DNA from: Adenophora triphylla var. japonica
Lineage: Eukaryota > Streptophyta > Magnoliopsida > Asterales > Campanulaceae
Reading direction: 5' to 3'
NCBI GenBank assembly: GCA_022495995.1
Contig: JAFEMH010002435.1
Coordinates: forward strand, 124,001-188,000
Length of the DNA: 64,000 nucleotides
The position numbers and the translations under genes are program-made. This document shows positions 35,681-50,300 of this stretch, piece after piece. Every line of letters starts with the position of its first letter. The first letter of the stretch is position 1. The notes under the pieces were generated by a model. It was not told the origin of the DNA and ran no database searches. It saw only the letters and a list, made by a program, of their open reading frames with translations.

Positions 35681-37501
35681 TAGGGGGGGGGGATCAAGCA
35701 GGCTTTCTCCAAGGTCGTGTTCAGGAGGGAGAGCTGTTTGTTGGATGGAGCTTCTTCTCCAATGAAATTGATCTCATAATCAGCCAACTCATCGTCATCC
35801 TCGTTTTCTCTCTCCTTCCTGTCGGGGCCACGTAGTGTTCGTGCCTGCTGGGTATTATTAGCATTATTGGCAGTATTTGCATTATGGCCCTGTACCCATT
35901 TTGTCAACTCCCCATTGTTGATTTTCTGCTGAATTATTCGTTTTAGCTGGAAGCAATCTTCTGTGTTGTGACCGTGGTCGTTATGGTAATCAAAGAATTT
36001 TTCCCTACTCCTCTCATTTGGCTTTCTGCCTATTGGGGGAGGAGCAGGAAGTTCCATTGTTTTCAGGATAGCTGCTCGCGAATCATTGAGGGGAGTGAAA
36101 ACTATCTCGTCCGTTAATTTCTGGAGCTTGTCTGTACCGCGGCTACGGTTTTTCCCCCGGTTATTGTCGCGGACAGATCCCTGGCCGGTCTCCTGGACTT
36201 GACTGATCCGCTCCTTTGTTGGTCCGCGGGGAGCGGCCTCATTTGGCTCTTCAGCCGAGGCACTAGCAGATGCTCGCTCGTACATCTCCTCCACGCTCTT
36301 AGGCCTGTTGGAGGCAAAGTTCATTTTTAAGAAGCTGGAGGAGAGACCGCCCTCAAAACAAAGTCGAATGTCACCCTCGCACAGGTCTACAATCTGCTCG
36401 CTCACTTTTCTGAACCGAGAGATATAGCTTTTCGTGGTCTCCGTTGCAGCCTGCTTGACTCTGACCAGGTCTGTCTTAGGTCGGGCTAGCTCGCCTGCGC
36501 CAGCAAATGCGTTCAGGAAGAGGTGCCTGAACTGATTGTAAGTTCTGATGGACTTGGGCTTAAGGGCCAGCATAAAAGATAGTGCTTTGCCCGTGAATGT
36601 TGCGGCCAAGGCCTTGCACATTACTGCCTCATCAGAAGAAAATAGGGCCATCTGCCCTTCAAACCGCCCCATATGGCTCTTGGCATTTTTTGAGCAATCA
36701 TACATTTCTATCTGGGGGGGGTTTCCCTTTCTGGATGGGTGCCCGGGCAATCTTATCAGCAAATGCGTCCATAGTGCGGCCACACTTCTGCGCCGTTTTC
36801 TGGTGGATCTCCCACATTTGAAGCATGAATTTGACAAATTCTGGGTCCTTGTCATCCATTTTAGGCTTCTTCGCACGAGGAATCACGGCCTTCCCCCTGG
36901 CGTAAGCCATGGATCTGGCTTTGTATTTCGCTCGGTGGATGGATTGAGCCTCTTCCCCTTTCTCCTCATTGTCATCTATCTCCACAACTTCCTCCACACC
37001 TGCCTGATCGCGATTGAAGGTCGGTTCAGACCGTTTTGGCCCTCTAGCTTGACTAAAAACGAGTAAGTGGGGACTTTTTGGGAAAACCTTTGGGACCCTT
37101 CTGGGAGGGGGACTCCACCGTTTGCTTCTAGCTCTACTATCTCCAATTGGACGTTATTGATGGCTATGGCCTCAGCCACTAGTAGAGACCTTGCGGCCAG
37201 GGCCTCTTTTCTCTTGAAGAGTAAATCAGGAGTGATGGGAAAGTTTGGAGAAGCAACATGAGTTTTAGGAGTTGGGGGGATTTTTGGACAAGTAGTTTGG
37301 AGGGCCAAATCTTTTTCTAGCCTCCTCTACAAGTTTTTTCAAATCTCTTTGAAGAGGGGAGAGATTTACCATACTGAGAGAATGGCCCCCCAACCTATGA
37401 AAGGCCGAGGTGCTTGGTCTGACAGGATTGAGTTGGGAAGGAGAAGCTTGGTCATTTTCCAAAAATGATAACTGACCAGCGTTTCTCAAAGGAATAGACA
37501 T
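35680..37501 (-). pseudogene. Tat gag
   Basis: The likely start is ATG 37501 (MSIPLRNAGQLSFLENDQ). Segments lie in three frames: an N-terminal region to about 37000, EEVVEIDDNEEKGEEAQSIH to about 36700, then the capsid core with FEGQMALFSSDEAVMCKALA, ALSFMLALKPKSIRTYNQF and GELARPKTDLVRVKQAATET (Retrotrans_gag type). The zinc-knuckle-like motif reads FDYHNDHGHNTEDCFQLKR; family members usually start it with Cys, here Phe. Frame changes fall near 37000-37300 and at an 8-G run (36714-36721). The C-terminus ends at a C-rich stretch opposite the G10 run at 35683-35692. Confidence 0.88.
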
Positions 37502-37605
37502 TTTCAACGGTAAAAAACGGCTGAAAAAGAATTGGTATCCTAACGGAAAGTGTTTAGAACACGATGGGTGTTTTGACACAAAAATTTACGAGAAAATTAT
37601 GATTT

Positions 37606-37623
37606 TTCCTGGCAATGGAACCA
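37606..37623 (-). promoter_or_regulatory. Primer-binding site of the Tat element (decayed tRNA-Asp type)
   Basis: On the minus strand TGGTTCCATTGCCAGGAA follows the 5' LTR after two bases. The intact tRNA-Asp-type site TGGCGCCGTTGCCGGGGA occurs in the Athila-like element of this window. The two differ at five positions, four of which are C-to-T or G-to-A transitions, fitting cytosine deamination. Confidence 0.7.
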
Positions 37624-37625
37624 CC

Positions 37626-38498
37626 GATGACGCCACAGGTTTTGGGGTGTCAGAGCGGTTGAAGGATATCTGACAGGATATATTTGATTACCTAGAACAC
37701 AACAAAGAGAAGCATCGTTAAGGTCAAAGTCGGATGTTAATCCAACTCAGGCCCTCAGGTGTGAGGATAAGATACCTAGATGGATATAATAACCTGAGAA
37801 TAAGACCTTGAATGTCTTGAGTGTTTGTGTGTTTAGGATTTGAGTAATATGACTTACAATATCAATTTAGCACTTACCTTGTCCAAGAGGATAAAGGTCT
37901 TCTATTTATAGGTGATGGAGAGCTGCTTATTGATATAAGCCATGAGGACAGCCCTAAAGGGCATCTTAGTCTTTGACTAGATACACGTGTCCGCATCGGA
38001 TTGGCTCTGTCAGGGAAGGAAGATTCATAGTCAGAGGGGATGTCGCTGATAAGGACGGGAGCCGTGTATTTGGGAGAGTTGGCGTGGCGCATTAATTGCG
38101 ATAGTAGGCCCCTGACTGAGCCGCATTCAATGCGATGGGAGTGACCCGGCTACTTGCATGTCAGAGCCAGTAAGTAAACTTGCTCAGTACGCTTTGATAA
38201 TAATCGGGAGTCTGGTGAGATAACCGGGAGTCTGGTATGAGACCGCAGTCAACATCTTGGGCGCGGTCAATGATAATTGACGCGGGCACGAATGGGACGG
38301 TCACATCTCCCTCGGTCACCTGGCTGACGGTCTGGATCCCTTCGGTCTTGACTGGGATGGTATGAGAGGAACACGGTCTTGACCCTGAGGGCCTATCTGT
38401 CCGCGGTCTTGACTCTGGCAGTCTAGGATGAGCCACATCATACTAGGCCTTTGGACCAGACCGAGCTTGAGCCCGGTCTAGCTGGTTCGGGCTCATCA
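37626..38498 (-). repeat. 5' LTR of the Tat element
   Basis: 873 bp, collinear with 4593-5463. The inner terminal base is C instead of the T of TGATGACG on the plus strand. TATA box (minus) near 37904-37912. It is followed by target duplication AAATC at 38499-38503. Confidence 0.93.
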
Positions 38499-39539
38499 AA
38501 ATCTTATGTGATCATGAAGAAAGAACGAGAAGTGTGAGTTGAATAGAAAAGTCCAAGGAAAAGATAGACAAGAGGAAGAAAACGCACTATACAATCTTGA
38601 CCGCATGTAGAGAACTTGGTTAGTTATTTATCATAATGAATATAATAAATGATGAAATTAATCTTGAATAAGATGCAAACGGGGATTAGGATTGACATGA
38701 TATAATGTAGGATATTTTATTGATCTAAAGTAAATATTACTTAACATACAAATATATGATTAATATATGTGGTATGATGGTTCAACATAGTGGTTTGATC
38801 TGGTGGTTTGTGGTTTGGTCTTATGGTTCGATTTGGTGTTTTGATTTGGCTATTCGATCTGATGGTTCGGTATGTCAATCTTAAACCACGGTTTGGCTTT
38901 GTTTGGTTCGGTTTGGAAAGTCAGACCACAAACTAATTCGAACCATGTGTTTGACAAATTTTGAGATCGAATCAAATCATTTATGCTTAAAAATCGAATC
39001 AAACCGCATGATTTGGTTCAATTCAGTCTCAAACCGCAGTTTGAACCGAACCGCTTACACCCTTACACAACAAAACCAAAGTAATTATTTTTGGCTAAAA
39101 AATTGTCAGTAATTACTTTATTAAAAAAAAATCCCTTTTAACTATATCAAAATATTGTAAAAAAATCAATTTTTTTTCTAAAATTTTGAAAAATGTCTTT
39201 TGAAAATGCGTAGTAACATTTTTATAAATAATTGAATCTTCTTTTAAAATGCGGGGTGATAGATTTATAAATAATCAAAACTTATTAAAATACCTTAGCA
39301 TTTCTTAACATTACGGCTGACACTTTTCAATATTATGAATGATACTTTTTAATACTATCACATGCACTCCTTAGCATTATCACTGACACTCTTTAACACT
39401 ACAAATGACACTCTTTAATGCACACACTTACACTCTTTAACATTACTAATAGCATTATTTAACATTGCAATTGTCACACTTTAACACACATATATCATTT
39501 TCTAACAAGGGTTAAAAGTACCATTTCGAATGTTAATAA
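38499..39539. repeat. Intergenic spacer: GGTTCGGTTT-rich repeat and a minisatellite
   Basis: 38770-39070 contains many GGTTTGATTTGG / GGTTCGGTTTGG words and the complement AACCGAACCGCTTACACCC near its end, resembling a decayed MITE. 39290-39510 is a degenerate tandem repeat of about 25-32 bp (ACACTCTTTAACATTACNAATG). No gene is supported. Confidence 0.6.
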
Positions 39540-43092
<3,553 letters not shown>

Positions 43093-43700
43093 TAATGTTT
43101 GCTCAATATCTCCAAAGCACTTTAATTATGTCAGAAAATGAAGCATCTAAATGCACTTGGACTTGGCACGTCTCTTTCACTATGCACATCTATTAAATTG
43201 GGAGTAATAAAATGCAGCTATTACTGTTGAAGAATTTAATATGGTAGTTGACAAATGAAGAGTTGCTTCATAATACAAACTTTATGATGATTAAATTTAA
43301 AATTATGTAATACAATCAATTTAATCAAAAAATAGGAAGTATAGTATTTCCTTAGTGACGAAGGGAGTATTATAATTATAATCATATTTCTTTTTGAAAA
43401 ATAAAAATATAATTACTCCCAATTTAATAGATGTACATAGAAAAAGAGACGTGCCAAGTCCAAGTGCATTTAGGCTCCGTTTGTTTAGCGTAAAACATTT
43501 TTCGGAAAATGATTTTCGGCAAAATGTTTTTCGAAAAATGAAAATGTTTTCCGGAAAATAACATAAAAATGAAATTTTTCCCATTTTCTGGTGCGAAACA
43601 AACACCGAAAAATGAGGAAAACATTTTCCCCCAAACAAACGGAGATGCTTCATTTTCTGACATAATTAAAGTGCTTTGGAGATATTGAGCAAACATTAAA
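43093..43700. repeat. Inverted duplication, arms about 118 bp, one arm interrupted by a MITE
   Basis: The arm at 43093-43210 (AATGTTTGCTCAATATCTCC ... TTAAATTGGGAGTAATA) recurs reverse-complemented at 43412-43700, where it is split by the insertion 43472-43643. The spacer 43211-43411 is AT-rich and single-copy in the window. The arms are nearly identical. Confidence 0.88.
43472..43643. mobile_element. Small Harbinger-like MITE (172 bp) in one arm of the inverted duplication
   Basis: The ends are GGCTCCGTTTGTTTAGCG and, reverse-complemented, CTCCGTTTGTTTGGGGG; the interior holds TTTTCGGAAAA words as in the 3.5-kb relative. The preceding TTA is the expected target. The second TTA and the last few terminal bases are missing on the right. 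Confidence 0.75.
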
Positions 43701-44357
43701 TAAGAAATTGATACTCAGAACTAATGATCATTAACAACTTCTCCAAATACTGATGATCAGAAACCATCAGAAACCTGTAGTATTGAAACCATCACTTTAA
43801 ATAACCAAGTTTTTAGAAGACGCAATTTCCCAATTAAGCCACAGTTGAAATAGCAGTCCAACCGCGGCTTTCTTGAATCCCCACTTGGCAAAACCTTAAA
43901 AGATGCAGTTCCCAACCGCATCTTCTCAAAAATTGGTTATTCTGGACAATATTTTCAGGACCACATTTTGAAAAATACATTTTTTAAAAAAAGTTATATT
44001 TTGAGAATAAATTCTCAAGAGCTGCATTCATTAGTCGAATGGCGCAATTTTGTTCATACTGGCCTGGCACGACCGGAGAGCATAAGCAGATCAGAAAAGT
44101 ACAGTAACAATTTAGTAAGAAACAAAATATGGTTCCACAAAGATTGAAGTCTTGCCTTAAGCTTAGTCACAAAAGTCCACATTAACTAATTATGTTCAAC
44201 GGTTCTAAATCTTGAATCTTACATTAAATCTCATATCTGCTTAATTACGCGACAACAGATGATCATTAAAAAGATCTAAACTCATAGTAAATGGGGATTG
44301 TATAGAACACACAGAGATACACCTAGCGCGACAGATGATCATTAAAAAGATCTAAAC
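43701..44357. other. Downstream flank and probable 3' UTR of the ARF gene
   Basis: No ORF is supported. A word of about 33 bp (ACAGATGATCATTAAAAAGATCTAAACTCA) occurs at about 44253-44284 and again at 44331-44360, the second copy including the ARF stop codon. The ARF poly(A) site was not identified with confidence. Confidence 0.45.
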
Positions 44358-47300
44358 TCAGTATTCGAGCGATCCTATAGATGGTAGACCTGAGAGAAAG
44401 TCTCGACCATCATTTGAGGAGTTGTTATTCATCCTTTCACCTGCTGCTGCATGTTGGCCAAAGGATTCTAACTCTTGCTTCCCCAGTTTGAGCACATCTT
44501 CCGGGGAAAGTATTTTAATGTACCCGACATTATTTACAAATGCCCTGCATATGGTAGTTATAGATAAAATGAGCCTCAGGTAATCTAAGTACAACTACTA
44601 TGCAGGAATTGTGCCTACTTTCAAACTATTAACTGACCTTTGCAGGAAAAGAGACGAGAACGCCAACAGGGATGGAGGGTTGGGAGATGTCATTGGGAAA
44701 AGAATACATACAAAGTACACAGTCAACTCAAGACAGGAAAACCGTTTTTAGTTCGAAAAAAAATAAAAGAAAAATACCCATCTTGTCTGCTGATCAGTTC
44801 GGAAAAGTTGATAAGAACATTTTAACTAGTGTTGTGTTTGGTAGCATCAATCACTTAATGCTTGTTGCATAATGGTTTCCTTTTGTGCAACGACTTCAAA
44901 CTAAGGGCGAACTCTTGACTTGAATTTTGACATGAAGATTGACATAAGAAGACTCGAATTTTCTAAGACTGTCACTAAGCGACAAGCATTAAGTTCATGA
45001 TGCTACCAAACACAACCTAAATCTTGTTCTATGAAGAAGCTCACGAAAGCTTTCAAGTTCTAGGAATATCTGGAAGTTCAAATTTCTTTTTTTTTTCTTT
45101 TTGTCATAATATAATGCAAACTAATGGTTTTACTTTAGAAATTATTCTTGATGCTTCTATATCTCTGTCTTTGTTCAAAATCAGTTCTTGAAATAATTAG
45201 CAGAGTAGTCCTCTTAAGAAACACAAGAGAAAGGCATGACCACTGATGTATCACAAGTATTGAGTCCCCCCCCCCCCAACACAACATACACACAAATCCT
45301 AGCAAAAAAAGCCGAAGATCCACAGAAATTTAAATCAAGAACTTACTCCCACGGGTCGTCCAAGGAGAAGCACATCGTTCTCCCTGTCAACGAATACAAG
45401 CTGCCAGCCTGATCTTTGAGGGTCTTTAAGAAACCCTTCGATCCCGAACATCTGACCCAGCTCCTGTCGCAGCTCATGGTAGCTGTTGAACCGGGTCATG
45501 TCCAGTGACCTCCCAACCGACCCTGATTTGTAAACCTGCACAAGCATTACATGCTTTCATGTCATGATTGTTTTAGAAAAAACACGCATCGCACAAAAAA
45601 AATAAGATTTCAGCAGAATATAAATTTATCTTTATCTGGCTTGCACCTTCACAAATGTACGGGTAGGGTTTGGTGGGTCAACTTGTCCTACAGTATGCAA
45701 CAACTCAGAGGAGTCTTGCATGTAACCACTGTAGGGAGAATTCTGAAAGCCAGAAACTCCTAATGGCACGGAGGACAAATCAGCGTCAATTGAAGAAGCG
45801 CCGATATTTGACACAGTGGTAGGAAGTAGCAGAGCTGCGGAGTCAATATTTGAACCATAAAGAGCATTCTGGGCATCCAAGCTACAACTTTCCTCCTCCA
45901 CGCTAGTATCTTTCCCAGGATACGGTGAGAGCGTTGTTGAACTGGAAGAGTTATTGGCTTGTGAATGAGCAAACTTTGATACCCAGGATTGTTGTTGAAC
46001 TCCTGATGCTCATTAAGCATGGACTGAGTAGTTCTTGAGAAATTGAGGAGGCTGCCATTCCCATCAGAGCAAAATGAACCCAACATATTCTGCATTGAAG
46101 GAATATTAAAAAGAGGCTGCAAATTTAGCATTTGAATCAGAGAAGTCTGTCTTTAAAAATGAAGGAGATGGTACATTTGTTTGCTGTCTTGGCTGGAGTT
46201 GATCATTTTGAAGCAGAAATGCCTCCGGATATGCATTTTGCTGTTGCTGCTGTTCTTCTGGTTGATTGTTGACTTGCGGATGCATTGGCCGGACCAGATT
46301 CTCTGTCAAAATTTGGGCTTGACTTTGCAGGATATGTGATGGGACTGTCTGCTGCATTACTTGCTGCGACTGTTGCATCAGTGGGCTGTGGGTGCCCGGC
46401 TGCTGAAGATATTGGGCTGGCTGCTGAAATTGCATCATTTGCTGCTTCAGTGCATCTCCACCTCCTCCTGCATTCTGCAAACCTGCTGCCAACATTGCTT
46501 GGTACTGCTGATTTAGATCATTTCGGAGAAATGCTGGATCCACTCTTTGCTGCATCCAGGGAAACATGCCAACAGACTGAAAATTCAGAGACTGAAGTCC
46601 TGGGTCACCAGCTTCCCCTCTTAACCAAGTCATGCCATTAACAGCATCATCTCTGCCATCTGAAATCAAAGTACAAGGCAGAAGAAGCTTAGTTTATAAG
46701 AATGACAGAAACTAAATCATTCGGAATATATAAGGGACAGTTTAACATTGACCCTAGAGAGGACTTTTTAGCTACCTCTAGTACTATAAATAAAATACTG
46801 ACTCTAGTACTATAAATAAAATACTGAGTTTAGTTCATCCCCTGCTCAGGGTGCTCTGAACTCCAATGGAAATTTTTGAATGTGAGCCCAATGTCCTTCC
46901 ACTTATCAAGAAACTTGACGTGGCTTGAATGTAGGTCTTAAAGAAAAACGCTAAATATATATTTCATCAATCCACAAAATAAAATAAAATGCCTAATACA
47001 TTATTTTCTTTGTTTGTTTTCCTCTTCTTTTTTGGGTCAATTTGAATATCTCAAACAAAGATCATATGCAAATTTGTTGCTTATCTAAAACTATGTTACT
47101 TATTACGAGTCATGGCTCATGTGTATCAAATATCTCTGAGAGATGGTCATGTTCACATTTACTCGGCAGCAATTGAAACAGAAACATTATAGTTAAGTGA
47201 AGGTTCATACTAATTTATAATATTGGATTTAACCTGAAATAAAAATGAATTCCGGACAATCAATAAGCTCAGGAGTCGCTATAAACATTTCTTATACCAA

Positions 47301-50300
47301 AATTGGAGATTAATAGTTTCTTAAAAACATACATTATGCAATCACTACAAGACACATAATACGAGCAAACGGACAAATGTACTACAATTAAAGCATTTAG
47401 CACTAATACCTTGAAAAGAAGAGGCTCCAGGATACCAGGGCCGTTTTAGCCGGAGGGGGAACAATGATGGATACATCGGAAAAGTTGTCAAAGGTTCAAT
47501 TTCCCACAATGATACACGAGGCTGTCTCTCACCTGCAGTTGACTCATCCCAACCAACCTACATGCCAAAAGAAATTAAACAACATGAGGATGGAGAGGGT
47601 AACTAAACAACAAGAAAAAAATATTTAGAAGGTGCAAAATGTGGACAGGAAGAATCAAATGTATTTATTTGGGAGACTAAGTTATGACTCGAAAACTCCA
47701 AAAGTCCAAGTGATGGTCTTTCAACAATGCTCTCCAGCATAACCCAGCTTATAAAGGCCCCAGTTACCACTTAAAATGATTGGTTTGAGACAGCCGCCAA
47801 TACCCCAGCCCCTGCCTACACATGAACACATTACAGACAACAGAGAGGATGGGGGGGTGGAGGATGGAGGGAGGGAGGGAGCATCCAAAGGCCCTTCACT
47901 AAGGTTTTGAGGCAGAAATTGCAAGGAAGCTTTTGCTAAAAGATTTGGAAGAAGACACTGACATCTCTGGAACCTGATCCATATGATAGGCCTTGGATCG
48001 ACATGGCGCACTATGTCACATTTGATGACTGACATGAAGCCCTGGAGAATTTGTTCTATTTTACTTTAATATTTTTCAAGGCAAAGTGGGAGTATACTCA
48101 ACCACTAAACATATGTATTTCATAGCAAACAGAGAAAAAAAAATCAATTTAATGGAGGGATTGTTTCCTTTTGAGATGGTTAACCACCTCCTCTCCTATA
48201 GAGAAATATATGCTAAGTGCACTCATCAATAGCTATCCACATTGACATGGTGATACCACTTTTACTACTATTACTTTAGTACAACCAAGGAAAGGCGCCA
48301 ATCATTTCACAATGGCATTAGAGTTTGAACTTCTAACAGGATAGGACAAGCTCGAGCTAGAAGGCACGATGAACACGAAAATCGGTATCCTCAGTATTAA
48401 AAAAGACTACATACATCTATGAACTAGTCATACCACCCTAACCTCCAACAGGTTGTTTCAGACCGAACCTCAGCCAATTCAATTTCTTTTTGTTTTAATT
48501 GGCTCTTCCCCCGTCCCCACCTCTCCCCCTCCCCAACTGGGACAAAGTAATCAACTTTGAAATACTTGAGAGAACCAGAAGCGCATTTGTGTCAAACTTT
48601 TGAGTACATAATAACCACTGCATGCGAACAACATATTAGTCAATTAGCACAAGCAGAACAATTTACTCATTGAGCAGGAAAGTTTTCGGATTATACATGG
48701 TTTAGAGAAACCACATCAACCAGAAATGAAAAGGTCACTAGCCAGTATCATAGTTGAAAGCATTAAAGGTATGAAGAAACACATACTGATAAAATTGAGT
48801 TTAAGTAGTCCAACCATGATTGACTAAGGCCCCGTTTGTTTTTCCAATTCAGCACTTAATTGGCTCTTAATGTCTGACCGAATCAGACATGAAAACATTC
48901 AGACCGTTTGTTTATTTTTTTGGTTCAGATCTGTACCCCTCTTAAAAGCCTCTTATTTTTAAGATGTAAAAGTGCCACTTATTTTGCCTCTGAAGTGAGC
49001 CGGACAAAAATGTCCCTATTATTTTTCATATTTCTGCTCTTACAGTTGTCTATTGCGTGAAAGTCTCTTTCCGCTTGTTTTTTTCGTACGGTGTTCCCTC
49101 CTCCGTCTCCCTCCATCTCCTTCTCCTTCTCCGTCTTATATCTATCTGGTTCCTCTCTTTCACATCCCAAAAACCTAATCCCCTCGCCCACAAACCATCT
49201 CCATCATCCTCCCGGATTGCCACCTCTTTTCTCAATGCCGTCCCCGACGTTTTCTCTTCCTCCACACGCCACAATCTAGTTCATTGCCGTATTCTTCTTG
49301 AGGTTCGACGCCTCGATCTAGCGCCAAGAACATCTCCTTCTAACAAATTAGGGTTTGATTTAATTGGGATTTTATCAAAATTGGATATGTTAATTTGTGT
49401 TTATGCTAAAATTGCTTGGTCGGGGCGGTCCTAGGAAAGACGAAAGATAAGTCTGGGTTTGAGGGTTATCATATTAGGGTTTGACTGAATTAGGTTCTTC
49501 ACAAATTGATGGCCAAGTACAGAGTTACAAAGAAATAGAAGAGTTCATCCATGCTTATTATGCACCAATATCCGATTTCAAGATAAAGCAAAAGAATTGA
49601 TAAAATCTGGGTTTGATTCTTGGCATGTTATTCAAAGTGAAGCTGGTCAGATTTGGTTATGAACTGACATAATGAGTCTGGGTTGGAGTTGAGAGCAAGT
49701 GTTTTATCTTCAATGAAAAGAAATTTGTACATTGTTTGAATTTGAGATGTTGGGCCAAAAATAAAAATGTTTGTACATTGTATCATAATTTTTTTTTAAA
49801 AAATTGTTGTTAAATTTGAGTTTTCATGCAACAGGTGACTCTAAATAATTTATATTCTTTGTATTAATGGAAGCTATGTTATTTGTATTAATTAATATAT
49901 TTGACATTCTTCATTTATTATTAACAAACAATCAATTATATAAAATTTCATAAGGCTAAAATGGTAAACATATACATTTCAGAAAATGAATTCTGTTGAA
50001 AAATCAAACTTGACTAATCCAGAAATCAATCAGACGCTGCCTCTTATGAATTCAGTCAATTTCAGACGTGAAATCAGATTTCAGAACTTAAAACACTTAG
50101 AAAAAACAAAAGCCACCTAAGAACTTTTCAGCACTGAATAAGAATAAAAGTGATTGAAACCCTTTCTGATCCTAACTGGATTGAAGATGGATCTCCTGGT
50201 GCTTCAACATTGCACCAGAAATTGAGAATGCTGCGAGTAGAAATTAGTGGTATAACAAAGGTTGCTGACAACCCCTTTCTCCAGCAGGAAACTTGTATGG

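Larger units (their letters stand above)
4593..38498 (-). mobile_element. Ty3/gypsy retrotransposon, Tat lineage (Retand/Ogre-like), with three nested insertions
   Basis: It is bounded by LTRs 4593-5463 and 37626-38498 and flanked by the target duplication AAATC at 4588-4592 and 38499-38503. On the minus strand the order is 5' LTR, tRNA-Asp-like primer site, gag, protease, RT, gypsy RNase H, second (archaeal-type) RNase H, integrase, accessory gene in opposite orientation, 3' LTR. The second RNase H and the extra ORF after integrase are hallmarks of the Tat lineage. Subtracting the copia, LARD and solo-LTR insertions with their duplications leaves about 14.6 kb. Stops, frameshifts and a changed integrase residue show it is inactive. 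Confidence 0.92.

Noticed and set aside
38770..39070. Right end of a MITE whose left end would be at 3413, with the Tat element inserted inside
   Set aside because: The GGGTGTAA-type ends are similar, but the flanks do not match as a target duplication and intermediate sequence is too diverged.
44358..47557. 3' ARF exons as a separate gene
   Set aside because: Exon phases and the GT-AG sites across the 11.2-kb intron join them to exons 1-10, and ARF domain order is complete.
49057..49434. 125-codon ORF inside the Harbinger-like element
   Set aside because: Pyrimidine-rich, no transposase motifs; at most captured non-coding leader sequence.
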